The notes under the pieces: generated by a model
Database searches by the model: none
What the model was told of the DNA's origin: nothing
The model's input: the letters and a program-made list of their open reading frames with translations, nothing else
Translations under genes and position numbers: made by a program
In this document: piece by piece, positions 20,150-31,200 of the stretch
How the letters are laid out: every line of letters starts with the position of its first letter
Numbering within the stretch: position 1 is the first letter of the stretch
Assembly: GCA_027405735.1 (NCBI GenBank)
Contig: JAPEHQ010000012.1
Span: forward strand, 310,001-374,000
Source: Mucor racemosus
Lineage: Eukaryota; Mucoromycota; Mucoromycetes; Mucorales; Mucoraceae
Direction: 5' to 3'
Length of the DNA: 64,000 nucleotides

Positions 20150-22134
20150 ACTCAAAACCTATACATCATAAAGTCTTGCAGCTTTAGTGCTTTGCGGGCA
20201 TTGGAGAATACATCGAAATGGAAATAATGCCTTGATTTACTTGGTTCTCAATAATTCTAATATGATAAGATCTGGTCTATATTGAAGTATTGAGTCGTGT
20301 GCAGTGCAATTATTTGAGTCTATATACAACAGTACTAGAACAATTTCTATGCAATAATAAAACTGGCTTTTTTTTGGAATACTATAGTACAACGTAATGA
20401 GCATATAAAAACATTGTTATGATTATTTGAATTATGATTTTAATCAAACATAGAATTTTGTATCATTGGTCATGACCAATTAGTTAGCACACATCTATGT
20501 AGGTTTTTGCCTATTATTTATGTTAAATATCATTTCTACTCCATAATGAACTTGACATCCATGCAATAAAATTGAAGTAATTTTATAAAAATGAAAAATA
20601 AAATAAAAAATAAAAGCGTTGATAAATACAATTATAGTCTTTCCACGGTTTTATTGTGATTAAAAGAAATATGAAGAAAAAGAATGATATCTTTATAAAG
20701 TATGCTATATTTATAGAAATTGTAAAATAATGGAGGATGTTTGTGTGTTGATGCCTATTTTACAGGTGTTCAATCATAATGTCTTTTATTGACATTCTTT
20801 TATACGATACTTGGTTGAGATGTTGATCTTTCAACATTCCAGTTATAATTTAAAATGCAACTGAGCTTATATATTTTTATGGGATGTAATTCCTTATCTA
20901 GAATTACTACAACCGCGATTTCATGAGCAGGAGTTTTGGAATATATTATTAATGCAAAATAAGTACATCTTTATATCATAGGTGTCGTGTTGTAGAAGGT
21001 TGTATTTTGATCAGGAATTCTTCCTTTTACAGGCACCAGCAATATAGAGTTTTTCGTTATGCTTATTGGGATCTGATTGGAACTCAAGCCTTATGGAGCG
21101 AGATTCAGGTACGAATCGAGATCAGTTATTTTTCTGAAATGACAATGGCAACTTTGGTCTATAAAAGGTGTCATTTCATTGCAATCCAAATTGAATTAAA
21201 ATGGTATAAATACTTTTAGAATCCAGGAACTGATGGTTCCTGGCTACATTTTTTAACTTAATAATAAAGACCCTACGTTCTCCATGATATAATCACTTGT
21301 AGTCTTTATTTTATTGCGTTGGAAATAATTTTTATCTACATATAACTCTCAACACACATATATTATATGTATACTTTGTTACAGAAAATAGGCAATCTAC
21401 GATTTATGTATATAAACAAATGATATCACGCGCTCACGTTTCCTAATCTACGATCTCGAAAAGCATTTATTTAAAGACTAGAAAATTTAAACGGACTACA
21501 CAAGAAAGTGTTTGTGATTTTCTGCCACTGAAATAAAACAGTTTGCCATAATATCCATTTATAAAATCTATAAAATAAATGGTACAGAATCATGCAACGC
21601 TTGTAATGTAATTTGTTTCAGATAATTTGCATAAGTACATAAGCAATTATTAACTAATTTAAATGGCTACGAAAACCTCTCATATTATCACAATATATGA
21701 ATGAGATCTTTGATTTTTCAAGAAACAGTTGTCAAAGATCAATGTTTTATTGAGTGAGATCAAGTTTTTTGTTCCTGAGTTCCAGTGAAAACTCAAAGGT
21801 TTCAGCGTATATCTGTCAGAATTTACCTAGCGTTTCTTTTTCTAGCATATAGTGACAAGATGATCACCATACATCATTCAACAAAAATTAATAGAGCAAC
21901 ACAATCTTAAATCGCCATAATGTCCATGGTTTGATTTTTTGTTACCATATGTTTTAATGTGGGCTTAATATTCCCAATAAAACACTTTACTGGTAAAGTC
22001 GTTTTTTATATTGGTAAATTGTACATGATTCTTAAGAAACGCAGTGATGCTTCAAAGTTTATAAACGCTAGAGGAACCATATGCTACACTATATAAATAA
22101 TAATTCTTTTATAATAGGTTCTTACTCAAATAAA
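20150..22134. other. Gene-free AT-rich region
   Basis: About 2 kb without a convincing gene. Open stretches are short and lack splice-consistent extensions. A segment near 20590-20650 (TAAAAGCG..AATACAATTATA) resembles 46720-46755, so at least part is old repeat. Confidence 0.4.
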
Positions 22135-23400
22135 ATTTGAAAACTTCAATTTTCATAATTATCAATTTTCAAAATCGGAGCGTGTCTTTTTTTCTATGAA
22201 TAATTCCATACTAAACATTTTTTAGGGTATACCTTCGGACACGACTAAACATATATAGATTGGTCGAATTATGTTACCTATTCCTGAATTTATTTCATAT
22301 CCCACGAAAGACTCAAAAACACGTAAAATTCACTGCTTTTTCCTTGAAAACTGGGTCTCATTTTTCATCCCTGCTCTACTTTTTGTTTTCACTAAATAAC
22401 ACCAAGAAAACATTATATGTCAATGTACCTGAGATATTCAGCTTTAATTCAAAAACAAGCGTCCGGAAATATCCTATTTTCTGCAGTTGGTGTTAATTTT
22501 TCAGTGCTAATGTTTCAGATTTTTACGCGTATTTCACTGCTAAAGGATTGGAAATTTTGAGGCTTCATATCTCTAGAAAAAATTAAGCTATACTAACACT
22601 TTTTAATAATAAAACGTACTTGTTTTAAAGTGCTCTATAACATATTTTAATATAAAAAAATTCTGAGCACTTTTATTTTTTTTTCATTTTTTTGACATTT
22701 TTGTAGTATATTTCAAAATATTGGTTAAATTGAGCAGCATTTTTTCTACATTTATCTCTTTAAGCTCATTGAGCTCTCTCGAGCCCAATTTAGGGTTTTT
22801 CAAAATATTAATTTTTCGTGGAGATACCCTCAAAAATGTGGTCAAAAAGATACCTTCATTTCTAGCTTCCATTTTTCCCTTATATACCCTCATCCCAAAT
22901 TCTGAATCTGAAAAAAAGTTGAACAAAAATCTCGTTTTCTCTACGAAAAATGCAGCTAAAAAAATTTGCAATGGCTCGATCGATAGATAATGATTTTGTG
23001 CATAATTGCAAGTAATTATATATTAAATATGTTTATAAAAAGTGATGTGTATCGTCCAAAAACCTTTAAAATTTAAATTGCATTTTATTCAAAATTTAAT
23101 ATGAATCATTTGTCTACATTTTATATATGTGGATGCAGAATTTAAAACTGTACAAAAACTATTTAATACGCTCAATTGTCGTGCTATGCAATTTATGTAT
23201 ATTTAAGCAATTTTGTTTTTTGAATCATTTTTCGTTCATTTTTTTCGAATCGATTTTGGAAGCCCGCAGCTATAGGGTTTAAGCTGTGATATGAACTTCT
23301 ATTTTAATTATTTCGGCAAAAAATCAGTATTTTTCACTGAAACAAACGATCCAGAATAGTTTATAGTTGAATCTATCTTGTGAATACAAAAAACTAATAC
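22135..23400 (-). repeat. Dispersed repeat R1, copy c (undisturbed)
   Basis: The most complete R1 copy, about 1.27 kb, without inserted elements. On the minus strand, positions 22684-22971 form an open frame whose part from MRVYKGKMEARNEG to SPRKINILKNP is kept in the other R1 copies. It serves as the empty-site reference for the MITE in copy b and, by complement, for the LTR in copy a. Confidence 0.8.
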
Positions 23401-24149
23401 CTCAGTTTTGGTTCTCTATTTTTAATAATCAATTATAGGTGCATGTCCGGTCGGTGCACTTATATTCTGGTATTACTATTTCTGTTTTCCGAGAGATATC
23501 AATGACCTATGGAGTGAAGGTACATCTTCTTTGAAGATTTTATGTGATTCGATTTGATATTGGGCAGAAACGCTCGAAAACCATATGAAAACTGAAACCT
23601 ACTTTTTACAACCATAAAAACCTACAATAAAAACCCTATCTCACTGAATTTCGATTCTAATAACCTCTAAATTTACAGGAAAATAAGATCACATCTTTAA
23701 CATGATGGTCTCAAAGAGCGACGTCCACAATATACTGTATGCTGATAAAACCATCGCCAAAGTGCACCTGTAGCTTACTGCGCATTTTTATTTAAAACAA
23801 TTTTAATACGATCTCTGCGAATAAGGTCCAATTAAGCTGCCACTTTTCATGGATATAGGTATGAATAATTACTACATATCATAACTATTTAGGTGGAAAC
23901 CCGATCCAGGACTTGCGCTTAAGAGTATCCCGAAAACAGAGAAACTGTGAATTCATTGTATAATAGCATATGTTGGTATCTCATTGGTCTTCACTGCTGC
24001 AGCATTTAACATCAACTACCTCTTCCTCAGCATACTCTTTAATAGGTTCCTATTCGCAAAAGTTTTGATTGTTTTAGTTTCGTATCTTCTCAAATGACAT
24101 GGTTTCCGACAAGATTAATGATCACAGGAAGTTGATGTAGACAGATTCC

Positions 24150-24635
24150 TTGGTCAGTTTTGCTAGCAATTGGGGTGGTAGGTCAAGAAATGTCAAAGGT
24201 CGTACACGTCAATCATCAAAGCCTTATTACAATCAATTGTCAACATCCAAGAATGATAGCTTGATAGTCGTGGATGAATACCGTCCCACAATTACTTGCA
24301 AGTCTTACTTCCAGCAAACTCGGAAACAACTTGTTCGTCATGATAATAAGATTAAGCCAATTCAAGGTGCCGTGGTTTGCATCAATCCAGTATGCCCTTC
24401 ACCTCAAACATGCAATTCCACTACCACAAATCGTGATAAAAATGCTGCGCGCAACATTTTACTCATTGGCTTCAGTTTCATGGTCTCTGAGGAACATTTA
24501 CTTTTGCCACCATTTCGAAGAGATAATTCAACTAAGTAAGGCTTTCATTGAGATTATTTTTACGCATAATACTAATACATCTTCTCTCAAGGTACATCTT
24601 GTCAAACATAATTCTCGCACACCAGCTTGGTGATG
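24150..24635 (+). pseudogene. Fanzor (TnpB-like) nuclease, decayed C-terminal part
   Basis: The reading frame from 24150 gives FASNWGGRSRNVKGRTRQSS, LIVVDEYRPTITC, RKQLVRHDNKIKPIQGAVVC, INPVCP and NRDKNAARNILLIGFS. VDEYRxxxTC, the second Cys pair and NRDxNAAxNI are the zinc-finger/RuvC-III end of OrfB/TnpB-like proteins of eukaryotes (Fanzor), RNA-guided nucleases carried by transposons. It has decayed. There are stops upstream of 24150 in the same frame, the expected partner of the first zinc Cys is replaced (TCKSYF), and near 24535 the frame shifts so that the tail HLVKHNSRTPAW continues in another phase. Family placement is from motif recognition only. Confidence 0.62.
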
Positions 24636-24639
24636 CTGG

Positions 24640-25081
24640 GATACCCGCGAGAGACGGCGACTCATTAAAACCTCTATCTCCTGATATGTTATAATTCTAT
24701 CTAACATTGTAAATATAGGTATATCATATCTCTAATTAATCTTGACATTATGAAACATGTATTTCCCTCTCAAATCTCACATGTGCTACGATCAATTTCC
24801 AAAGTGATCTTCAGGCTTATCACAAGCTCAAAAGACCTGGTTTTTTATTTGGCATCAAGACGAGCAAACCAAGTTTTTTTAATATTTATTATTGTGCTTT
24901 AGGATGCAGTACATGGAAAGGATATGTCAATCTTAGTTTTTTCCCACATTTTTTTTTTTTTTTTTGCATGAATGTGAATTATATGAAGCAAGTACAGGTG
25001 AAATGGTTTGAAAAATAAGAGTATATAAATATGTATAATGAATAATAAAAGATTGTATAAAATAAAACGACACATCCTAAG
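24640..25081. other. Intergenic region
   Basis: No gene seen. Contains a 16-nt T tract near 24950-24965 and AATAAA signals near 25040 and 25060, in the region downstream of the leftward gene at 25082. Confidence 0.4.
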
Positions 25082-25665
25082 TTACCAAAGGTCTCCGTAT
25101 TCACCTTGGTTTTCGAAATATGATGGTGGATTCTAATTTGGATCATACCATTTTAGCAAATTTAAGGTATCAATCTTGTTTTTTTTCTTTTCACTATTTT
25201 TACCTGATAAGATTCCCATTCAATAAGTTGGCTATAATCTTTGACTGTGCCAGCTTCAAACATATCTACTAAACTTTGCATTTCGGATGATTCAGTGTCT
25301 GTGCTACATGAAGACTCATTTGAAGGCACGGAAGAGTTGTTTTCAATACATTGCATACGGGCAATAAAATCATCATTATATGTTTGAAGTTGAGCATGTA
25401 AATCATTATATGCTTCTCGTCTTAAATTTAAGAGATATTCTTCCTTTTCTTTATCCATTTTTTTATCTTTTTCCTGGCAGGATTTCATTTGACTTCGAGA
25501 CTAGCCATCATATTAGCATGATACTTTTTATGCTATAGAAACACATAAACAAACCTTGGATTTACAAGAATTGGTTTTATTCAAATGTCTTTTGTAATGC
25601 TTTAGTTTTTCAGAATGTTTCGACAATAATGACATCTTATTTGGGTATTCAGCATTAAATTTCAT
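25082..25665 (-). CDS. Small Lys-rich coiled-coil protein, unknown function
   Basis: Exons complement(25082..25132, 25204..25500, 25555..25665) give 152 aa. It begins MKFNAEYPNKMSLLSKHSEK with a basic helical N-terminus (LKHYKRHLNKT). A charged coiled coil (EKDKKMDKEKEEYLLNLRRE) follows, then a Ser/Glu-rich linker and the acidic aromatic end SYFENQGEYGDLW. The last intron is supported by frame continuity and by the sensible 16-residue final exon. I do not recognise the family; a nuclear complex subunit is possible but unproven. It is divergent from the CENP-W-like gene, 214 bp between starts. Confidence 0.6.
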
Positions 25666-25879
25666 CTTTAAATTGCCTTAGTATATGAGGAAAAGAAAAG
25701 GCGTGTCCTAACTGCTTTGGTTGTCTGTGCTCCTCCTCATCCTTCTTTTATACTCAATCACAAACCCCCCCCCCCTTATTCGTAACATGTCCGTGACTCT
25801 GGATAAACCTTGATTTAACCCCAATAGTCTACTGGTTTGTCGAGCTTCTTTCCACCCAACTAATTTTTATTGATAAAAT

Positions 25880-26249
25880 ATGGCTGAAAAGGTACTAAAG
25901 CTTTATAGTCGTGACAGATTCAAAAGAGCACTCGAGAAGCGTCTAGGTGGGAAGAAAATAACTGGGAATTCCGATATCCTTGTAATTATATTATGATTGA
26001 TTATCTTGAATGGAAATTAACAAACTTAAAATAAATAGATGTATATGGATTTCTTGATTTTTTTAGAAAAATTGGCAGAGGCTTCTGAAGAAGGTGCAGA
26101 TGTTCAACGATTTAAAAAGATTAGAGCAGCAGATGTCGATGTGAATCTGGAAGTAAGTTTTTTTTTTTTTTTAGATATATACAAAAAGTACTTTATTTTA
26201 ACGATTTATTACAAAATCATAGAAGACTTTGCGTAAATTTCGTGGATAA
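25880..26249 (+). CDS. CENP-W-like histone-fold kinetochore protein
   Basis: Three exons, 25880-25981, 26039-26152 and 26223-26249, all phase 0, encode 80 aa. The protein reads MAEKVLKLYSRDRFKRAL.. then YMDFLIFLEKLAEASEEG, RFKKIRAADVDVNLE and ends KTLRKFRG. Size, the single histone fold and the final (K)xxRKxRG resemble CENP-W (fission yeast Wip1), which pairs with CENP-T and binds DNA at the inner kinetochore. The last exon has only 8 codons, and the middle intron starts with a long T tract, so the gene is easily missed. Its stop is 5 bp from the stop of the convergent RS-rich gene. Other small histone-fold proteins remain possible. Confidence 0.7.
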
Positions 26250-26254
26250 ATTAC

Positions 26255-27177
26255 TCAATTTTTTCCTACATCCCAAGCTCTTACAACAGGTGCTTTTGGT
26301 CCAATTTCATTTGAAGAATCACTGCCACTATCACAGATATAATCTTTCCTATCGCTGCTACTACTTTTACTCTTTCTTTTCTTTTTCTTCTTCTTTTTAT
26401 CCAATTCAGTAGTATTATCTAATGCAAATACATAATCATCCTCTTTATCTGATTCCACATCTAATAAAGGATCATACCCTTTCAAGAAATATTTATCCAT
26501 GGATGAATTGATTTTTACTTTTCCTCGACCTTTAAATTGTACATCTTCAATTGCTGTCTCTGGTTGTTCATCATGTCTATGTCTTTTTTTATCTCTTCTA
26601 GACCTTGTTGGTGATTTCGATCTATGTCGTCGTTTATGTCTTCTGCTACTACTTGCACGTTCTGGTGATTTTGTTTCTCTTTCTGATCTAGACTTTGAAT
26701 CAGATCTATGCTGTCGATCTTCATGGTGATGACGATGATGTCTAGAGCTGCGTCTCTCATCTTCTTTTCTTCTAGATTCCTCTCTTTCTTTTCTCTCTCT
26801 TTCTAATCTCTCTTGTCGTAGTTTGGCAACATTCTCTTCGTTTGCTCTGATGACAGCTTGATTATGGCTATCTGTTGCTTTGACCATATTTAACAAGAAC
26901 CGAGTATTTGGCTTTGGTTTATGACTAGGTGGCCTAATGTATTTATATGTTGGATTTTTGTATAGATAATGAAATTGGATTCTTACGTGTTTGGTTGGTA
27001 TGCTTTAACCCCCACTTGATCATACTTTTTACGCTTTTCTTGTGCTTCTTTCAAGATTAGATCAGCAACATATTTATCAACATCTTCATCAGATACATTT
27101 CTTGCGCTTGAGCCAGCAGCAGCTCTTATAAGGTCGTTGACGACACTATTTACTGCGTTGGTCTTTTTAGGTGGCAT
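26255..27177 (-). CDS. RS/Lys-rich nuclear protein, NKAPD1-like
   Basis: Exons complement(26255..26933, 26987..27177) give 289 aa. The N-terminus (MPPKKTNAVNSVVNDLIRAA) is followed by a helical segment and KPNTRFLLNMVKATDSHNQ. The middle is an Arg/Glu then Arg/Ser/His-rich region typical of splicing-associated proteins. The C-terminus has acidic and polylysine blocks and ends VVRAWDVGKN. The RFLLNMVKATDSHN motif resembles the N-terminal motif of the vertebrate nuclear protein NKAPD1, but this is a weak, motif-level link. The start was set at MPPKK because the upstream in-frame Met residues fall in the shared promoter with DLT1. Confidence 0.65.
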
Positions 27178-27340
27178 GTAATAAGAAGTATTATTGCGGG
27201 ATATATGTTGAATGAACGTTTTCATAAGGTTTCCGACGGTCACAGCGACTGATTCCATAATAAGCATCAAAGCATTTGCTGCTTTTGGTATTTATAGCAA
27301 TCTCTCTCTTTCTTTTTCTTTCATTACATTTTCAACATTT
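27178..27340. promoter_or_regulatory. Bidirectional promoter region, 163 bp
   Basis: The start codons of the RS-rich protein (left) and DLT1 (right) are only 163 bp apart in opposite directions, so both promoters must share this interval. It contains a pyrimidine-rich run, CTCTCTCTTTCTTTTTC, near 27301-27320 just before the DLT1 start. No individual factor site is claimed. Confidence 0.55.
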
Positions 27341-28618
27341 ATGAAGTCTGTCAAGTTAACGCAGTATTTATATACAGCGTCTTTATTTTTTCTCATATTT
27401 TTAACAGCTGTTTGTGTTGCAATATCTGCTGCTGATGTCGTTATTCAAGCCCTCACAGATAAAACTAATACAGGTCAATTTGATTTTCGCAATTTGATAG
27501 TTGTCGGTGGAAGCTATTTATTATTGGTAACTGATCCATATTTCAACAACAAGAATACAAACACTAATCAATTGATTATAGGCAATGGCTTCATTGCTCT
27601 TTTCATGTAGTAGAATGTTGACAGTAAGAGGCTCTCTTCAAGATATTCCAAAATTATATATTCCTATTAAAAAGGAAGATTTACCAAATGTAAATTGTAG
27701 ATCAATCCAAGTTAATTGAAAACTAATCAACTTTTTCTCGGTTATTTAGAAAGTATTTCACAAGATTCGATATGAATTTGAGCAAGCTAAACAAACTCGA
27801 AAACTAGCAGAGCCAAGATCAGAGGATATTCAAGCTGTTGGTTGGGCAAAGCCAGGTAGATATAAGAATCTCCAACATCTGTAATGATGAAAAATAATTG
27901 ATAAAAATAAAAAAAAAACTAGGTACTCCTTTATTTGAAGGCTTGGATTTTAAGCAAGCCATTGCCAGAACTCCAGCTATTGTTGGTAAGATTGATAATA
28001 TATGATCACAACATCTTGCTCACAAATTTGATAGAAAAAATTGCATTAAGTATTAATCCAGATTACTTCAGACCTCTTTATGTTCCTGTTCGACAATATA
28101 TTGAATTTTTAATGCAACAAGGGCTCATTGATAAACAATTGGGTGTATTCTATTTGAAAGGATACGAAATTGCAAGGTTTAGTCAGGAGCCTTTAAGTCA
28201 AGATCAATACATGGATGTTATGAAGCATCTAGCTGCCATTTTACAAAATATGGGCTACAACATTAAGAATAACAGTAATATAGCAGCTAGAAAATCTAGT
28301 CATCAGACTACTACAAACGACTCTGTGTACTCGGATCACAAGGCTGCTCGGAAATCAAGCCATCGACGCCGACTGTCTAGTCATAAATCATTAGATTCCA
28401 TCTCTGTTCCCCAGTCCATGAACACGTGGACTTCACGTTCCACGCATACCACGAATAGCAAAAAACATACCATTGTTCATAATAACAATAACAGCCGAGA
28501 ATCTGCAGATGAATTAGATGATGATGAAGATGACTACTCTGCCTATGATGAGGATGAAGTGCGAAATGATATTTACGAATTATTAATGAAGGACAGAGCT
28601 TCGCAACATCAGATTTAG
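27341..28618 (+). CDS. DLT1: DLT1-family membrane protein (defect at low temperature)
   Basis: Five exons: 27341-27526, 27582-27689, 27750-27855, 27923-27985, 28035-28618; 348 aa. Two hydrophobic segments near the N-terminus (TASLFFLIFLTAVCVAIS; LIVVGGSYLLLVAMASLLFS) are followed by SRMLTVRGSLQDIPKLYIPI. This order is characteristic of the fungal Dlt1 family, whose yeast member is needed for growth in the cold; its biochemical role is unknown. A cytosolic helical domain follows (FRPLYVPVRQYIEFLMQQG), then a Ser/His/Asn-rich and acidic tail. All splice joins keep frame. Confidence 0.8.
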
Positions 28619-30837
28619 ATCATTTCCTTGTAACATATATATACGTCTAATCCATTTACTAATACTATTATCTATAATAACCAACTCATTTTTTGACAAT
28701 TACCTACCCTTTAGCATAATACATAACAATCTTAAATACAACTGTACAAATATTATCCTGTCATTTAATTTAAACAAATACATAATATAAAGGGGTTCAT
28801 CAATTTACGATCCCTGCATAGCTAAAACATTTGCATTTATCAGTTGCAATAGTAGTTGGGGGAGTACCTCTGTTATAAACAGTTCAGGTTAAATTTGAGA
28901 AATGTTACACTCCATAAAATATACGTATTTTTTTTGCAAACTGATGTAACGGGTAGGATTGCGCACACATTCCAAGTTCCATATAGAGATAAGCTTGGGT
29001 TGCAATACAATGCTGGAATTCAGTATCAGCGGCTTCAAATATATTATAGCAAGTATGTATATCTAAACATAGCAAAGATATTTATAGTAAAATGCATGTT
29101 TCATACATAATTTGTGTATATTTTTGTGGATCCCTATAAGTTGAGATGTCAAAAGAATCCGTTTACTTTCTGTGGAGTTTAATAACACAGAAACTCACCA
29201 AATAACTTGAATTAAGTAATGAATTTTTATAAAAAAAAACCTTTTGCACACGTTCCATTTTACTTTTAAGTTAAAGTTGTATAATGCGTTGCAGCTTCTA
29301 TTAAATATTGATACATGTATAAAATTCATAATCCCACCATTTGGAGCTTTTTTCCAGAGATTTCTTATGCACACATTTCATTTATACAATTGGGTGTGTG
29401 CATAATAAACTCTTATATATCATGCTAATGTGGCTATTATATATGTTTCCAAACTAAAGAGATCTATTAAAGCACTTTACTTGTTATTTTGCTCGTTAAT
29501 GTCTGCCAAGTGGGTTCAAGATTTCAAAATCGGAGCATGCGATATTCTCAATAGCCAATAGTAGGATAAACGCAAGAAAATGATTCAATAAATGCTAGAA
29601 AATGTTCAAAAAATTACTGATCCAAAAATTCTTTTACTTTGTGTGCGTAATAATCATTTGAATACCTCAAAAAGAATCGAAATTCATCGAAAATAGCTGA
29701 AGCTGCTTTTTGAATGTAGCGGACCTTGAACCCTATATTTTCGAAACGATTCATTCTAAACTTTTCGACATCAAAAAACTATTTTTTCGACATTTCGATA
29801 TAAGAAAAAGTATCTGAATTGCTTTACAGTTTTAATCTTTTTAGTACATACTTTGATGCTCTATTTGATGGTATTGAAATTACATAAATAAAAAGCCTCT
29901 GTAAAATGTTGTTGCGAAAAAACCTAAAACTGGTTTATGTCACAAAACTCTATTTTTGGAATATGTAGCACTCAATTTAGTATTCGAAAATAAAGGATAT
30001 GGTTTCTACAAACATTTTGTGTTATAACTTATCTTAGTAAAAAATGCTGATTTTTGGGAGAAAAATCGTTGTAACTGATTTTCTTGATTTTCCATGAGGT
30101 ATTACTCATGAAAAATTGGTCGAAATCATTAAATTTTTTATGATCGTAAAAATGTCCAAAAATGATATAAGATCATTGATAGATGCTTCTGCAATTCATT
30201 AAAACTTATTTTGAGCGATTTCAAGCTACTTCTTGGGTTATAATGCGCAAAAACATTTAAGCTTAAAAGTAGGCATTGATTTTAAAAACAGGGCGTTTGG
30301 GTACAAATTTATTGGAATGAAAACAAAAAAAAAATTAGTACGAGTTTTTGACATTTCGTAAAATATTCTTAGTTTAATAGATTAATCTAATATTGAATTT
30401 AAGGTTGGGATAAAATTCTCAAAGTTTGAGTTTTTGCATTCTTGCATTAAATTATTGCGCTTTTGTTTCATCATCAGATTGTAAATTAATGTAAATACTT
30501 AATTTATTAGGAAATGTATACCTTTGTTAGATAATAGATCAAGAGTGATATATAGTGTTCCAAACATTTGGGGGGGGGTATCAATAACATTTGGCACCTG
30601 TTTTTGGCAAGTAAAACAATAACAAAGTCTTCAGAAGTATTTTTGATAGACCCAATTAATCCTTAAAAAACATTTTATTTACATTACACATATACATATA
30701 TACATTACACACAACGAATCGCTCCTTTTCCACAACTCTCTCGATTTCTTTTTCTGCACAATATCTTTCTATTATACAACCTACGTCTCTTAGGATTATA
30801 CTAACTATTGGTTTTAAAAACACATTCTTCCTCGTGC
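28619..30837. other. Gene-free AT-rich region
   Basis: No supported gene. Contains a G9 tract near 30570 and long AT-rich stretches with scattered short open frames. Parts of 29500-30300 look like worn transposon DNA, but I found no second copy in the window. Confidence 0.4.
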
Positions 30838-31200
30838 ATGTTGTTACCAATAGCTGCTAAATTTATATCATCATCAAAACCCAAACGTTGAATCACCTGA
30901 AATTTCATACTTAAATCTTGTAAGGTCAATGCAATGTTTTGCTTTTCTTTTGCTTATAATGCTCTGTAAATAATTTTCGGATACTGATTCAATAAACACC
31001 AGAATACACTGGCCTTAGCTTGATCTTGCTCTGTTTGGGTTAATTTGTGTTAAATCACGAACATCAGAAGATCATCGATGACAAATTCTGTGAATTTAGC
31101 TTTAAATGGTTCATATTTAATCATAAACCCTTGAAATTCAATTAATATGTCGATAAAGATGAGACATTTGCCTACAGTTTCCTGAGGAACGCCAGTTGGC
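30838..31200 (-). pseudogene. Decayed protein-coding fragment, unknown family
   Basis: The minus strand from 31200 reads QPTGVPQETVGKCLIFIDIL, then EFQGFMIKYEPFKAKFTEF and VIDDLLMFVI followed by a stop. The same frame continues TQTEQDQAKASVFWCLLNQY, PKIIYRAL, a second stop, and SMKFQVIQRLGFDDDINLA. The amino-acid composition is clearly protein-like over 120 codons despite two stops. I do not recognise the family. Confidence 0.45.
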
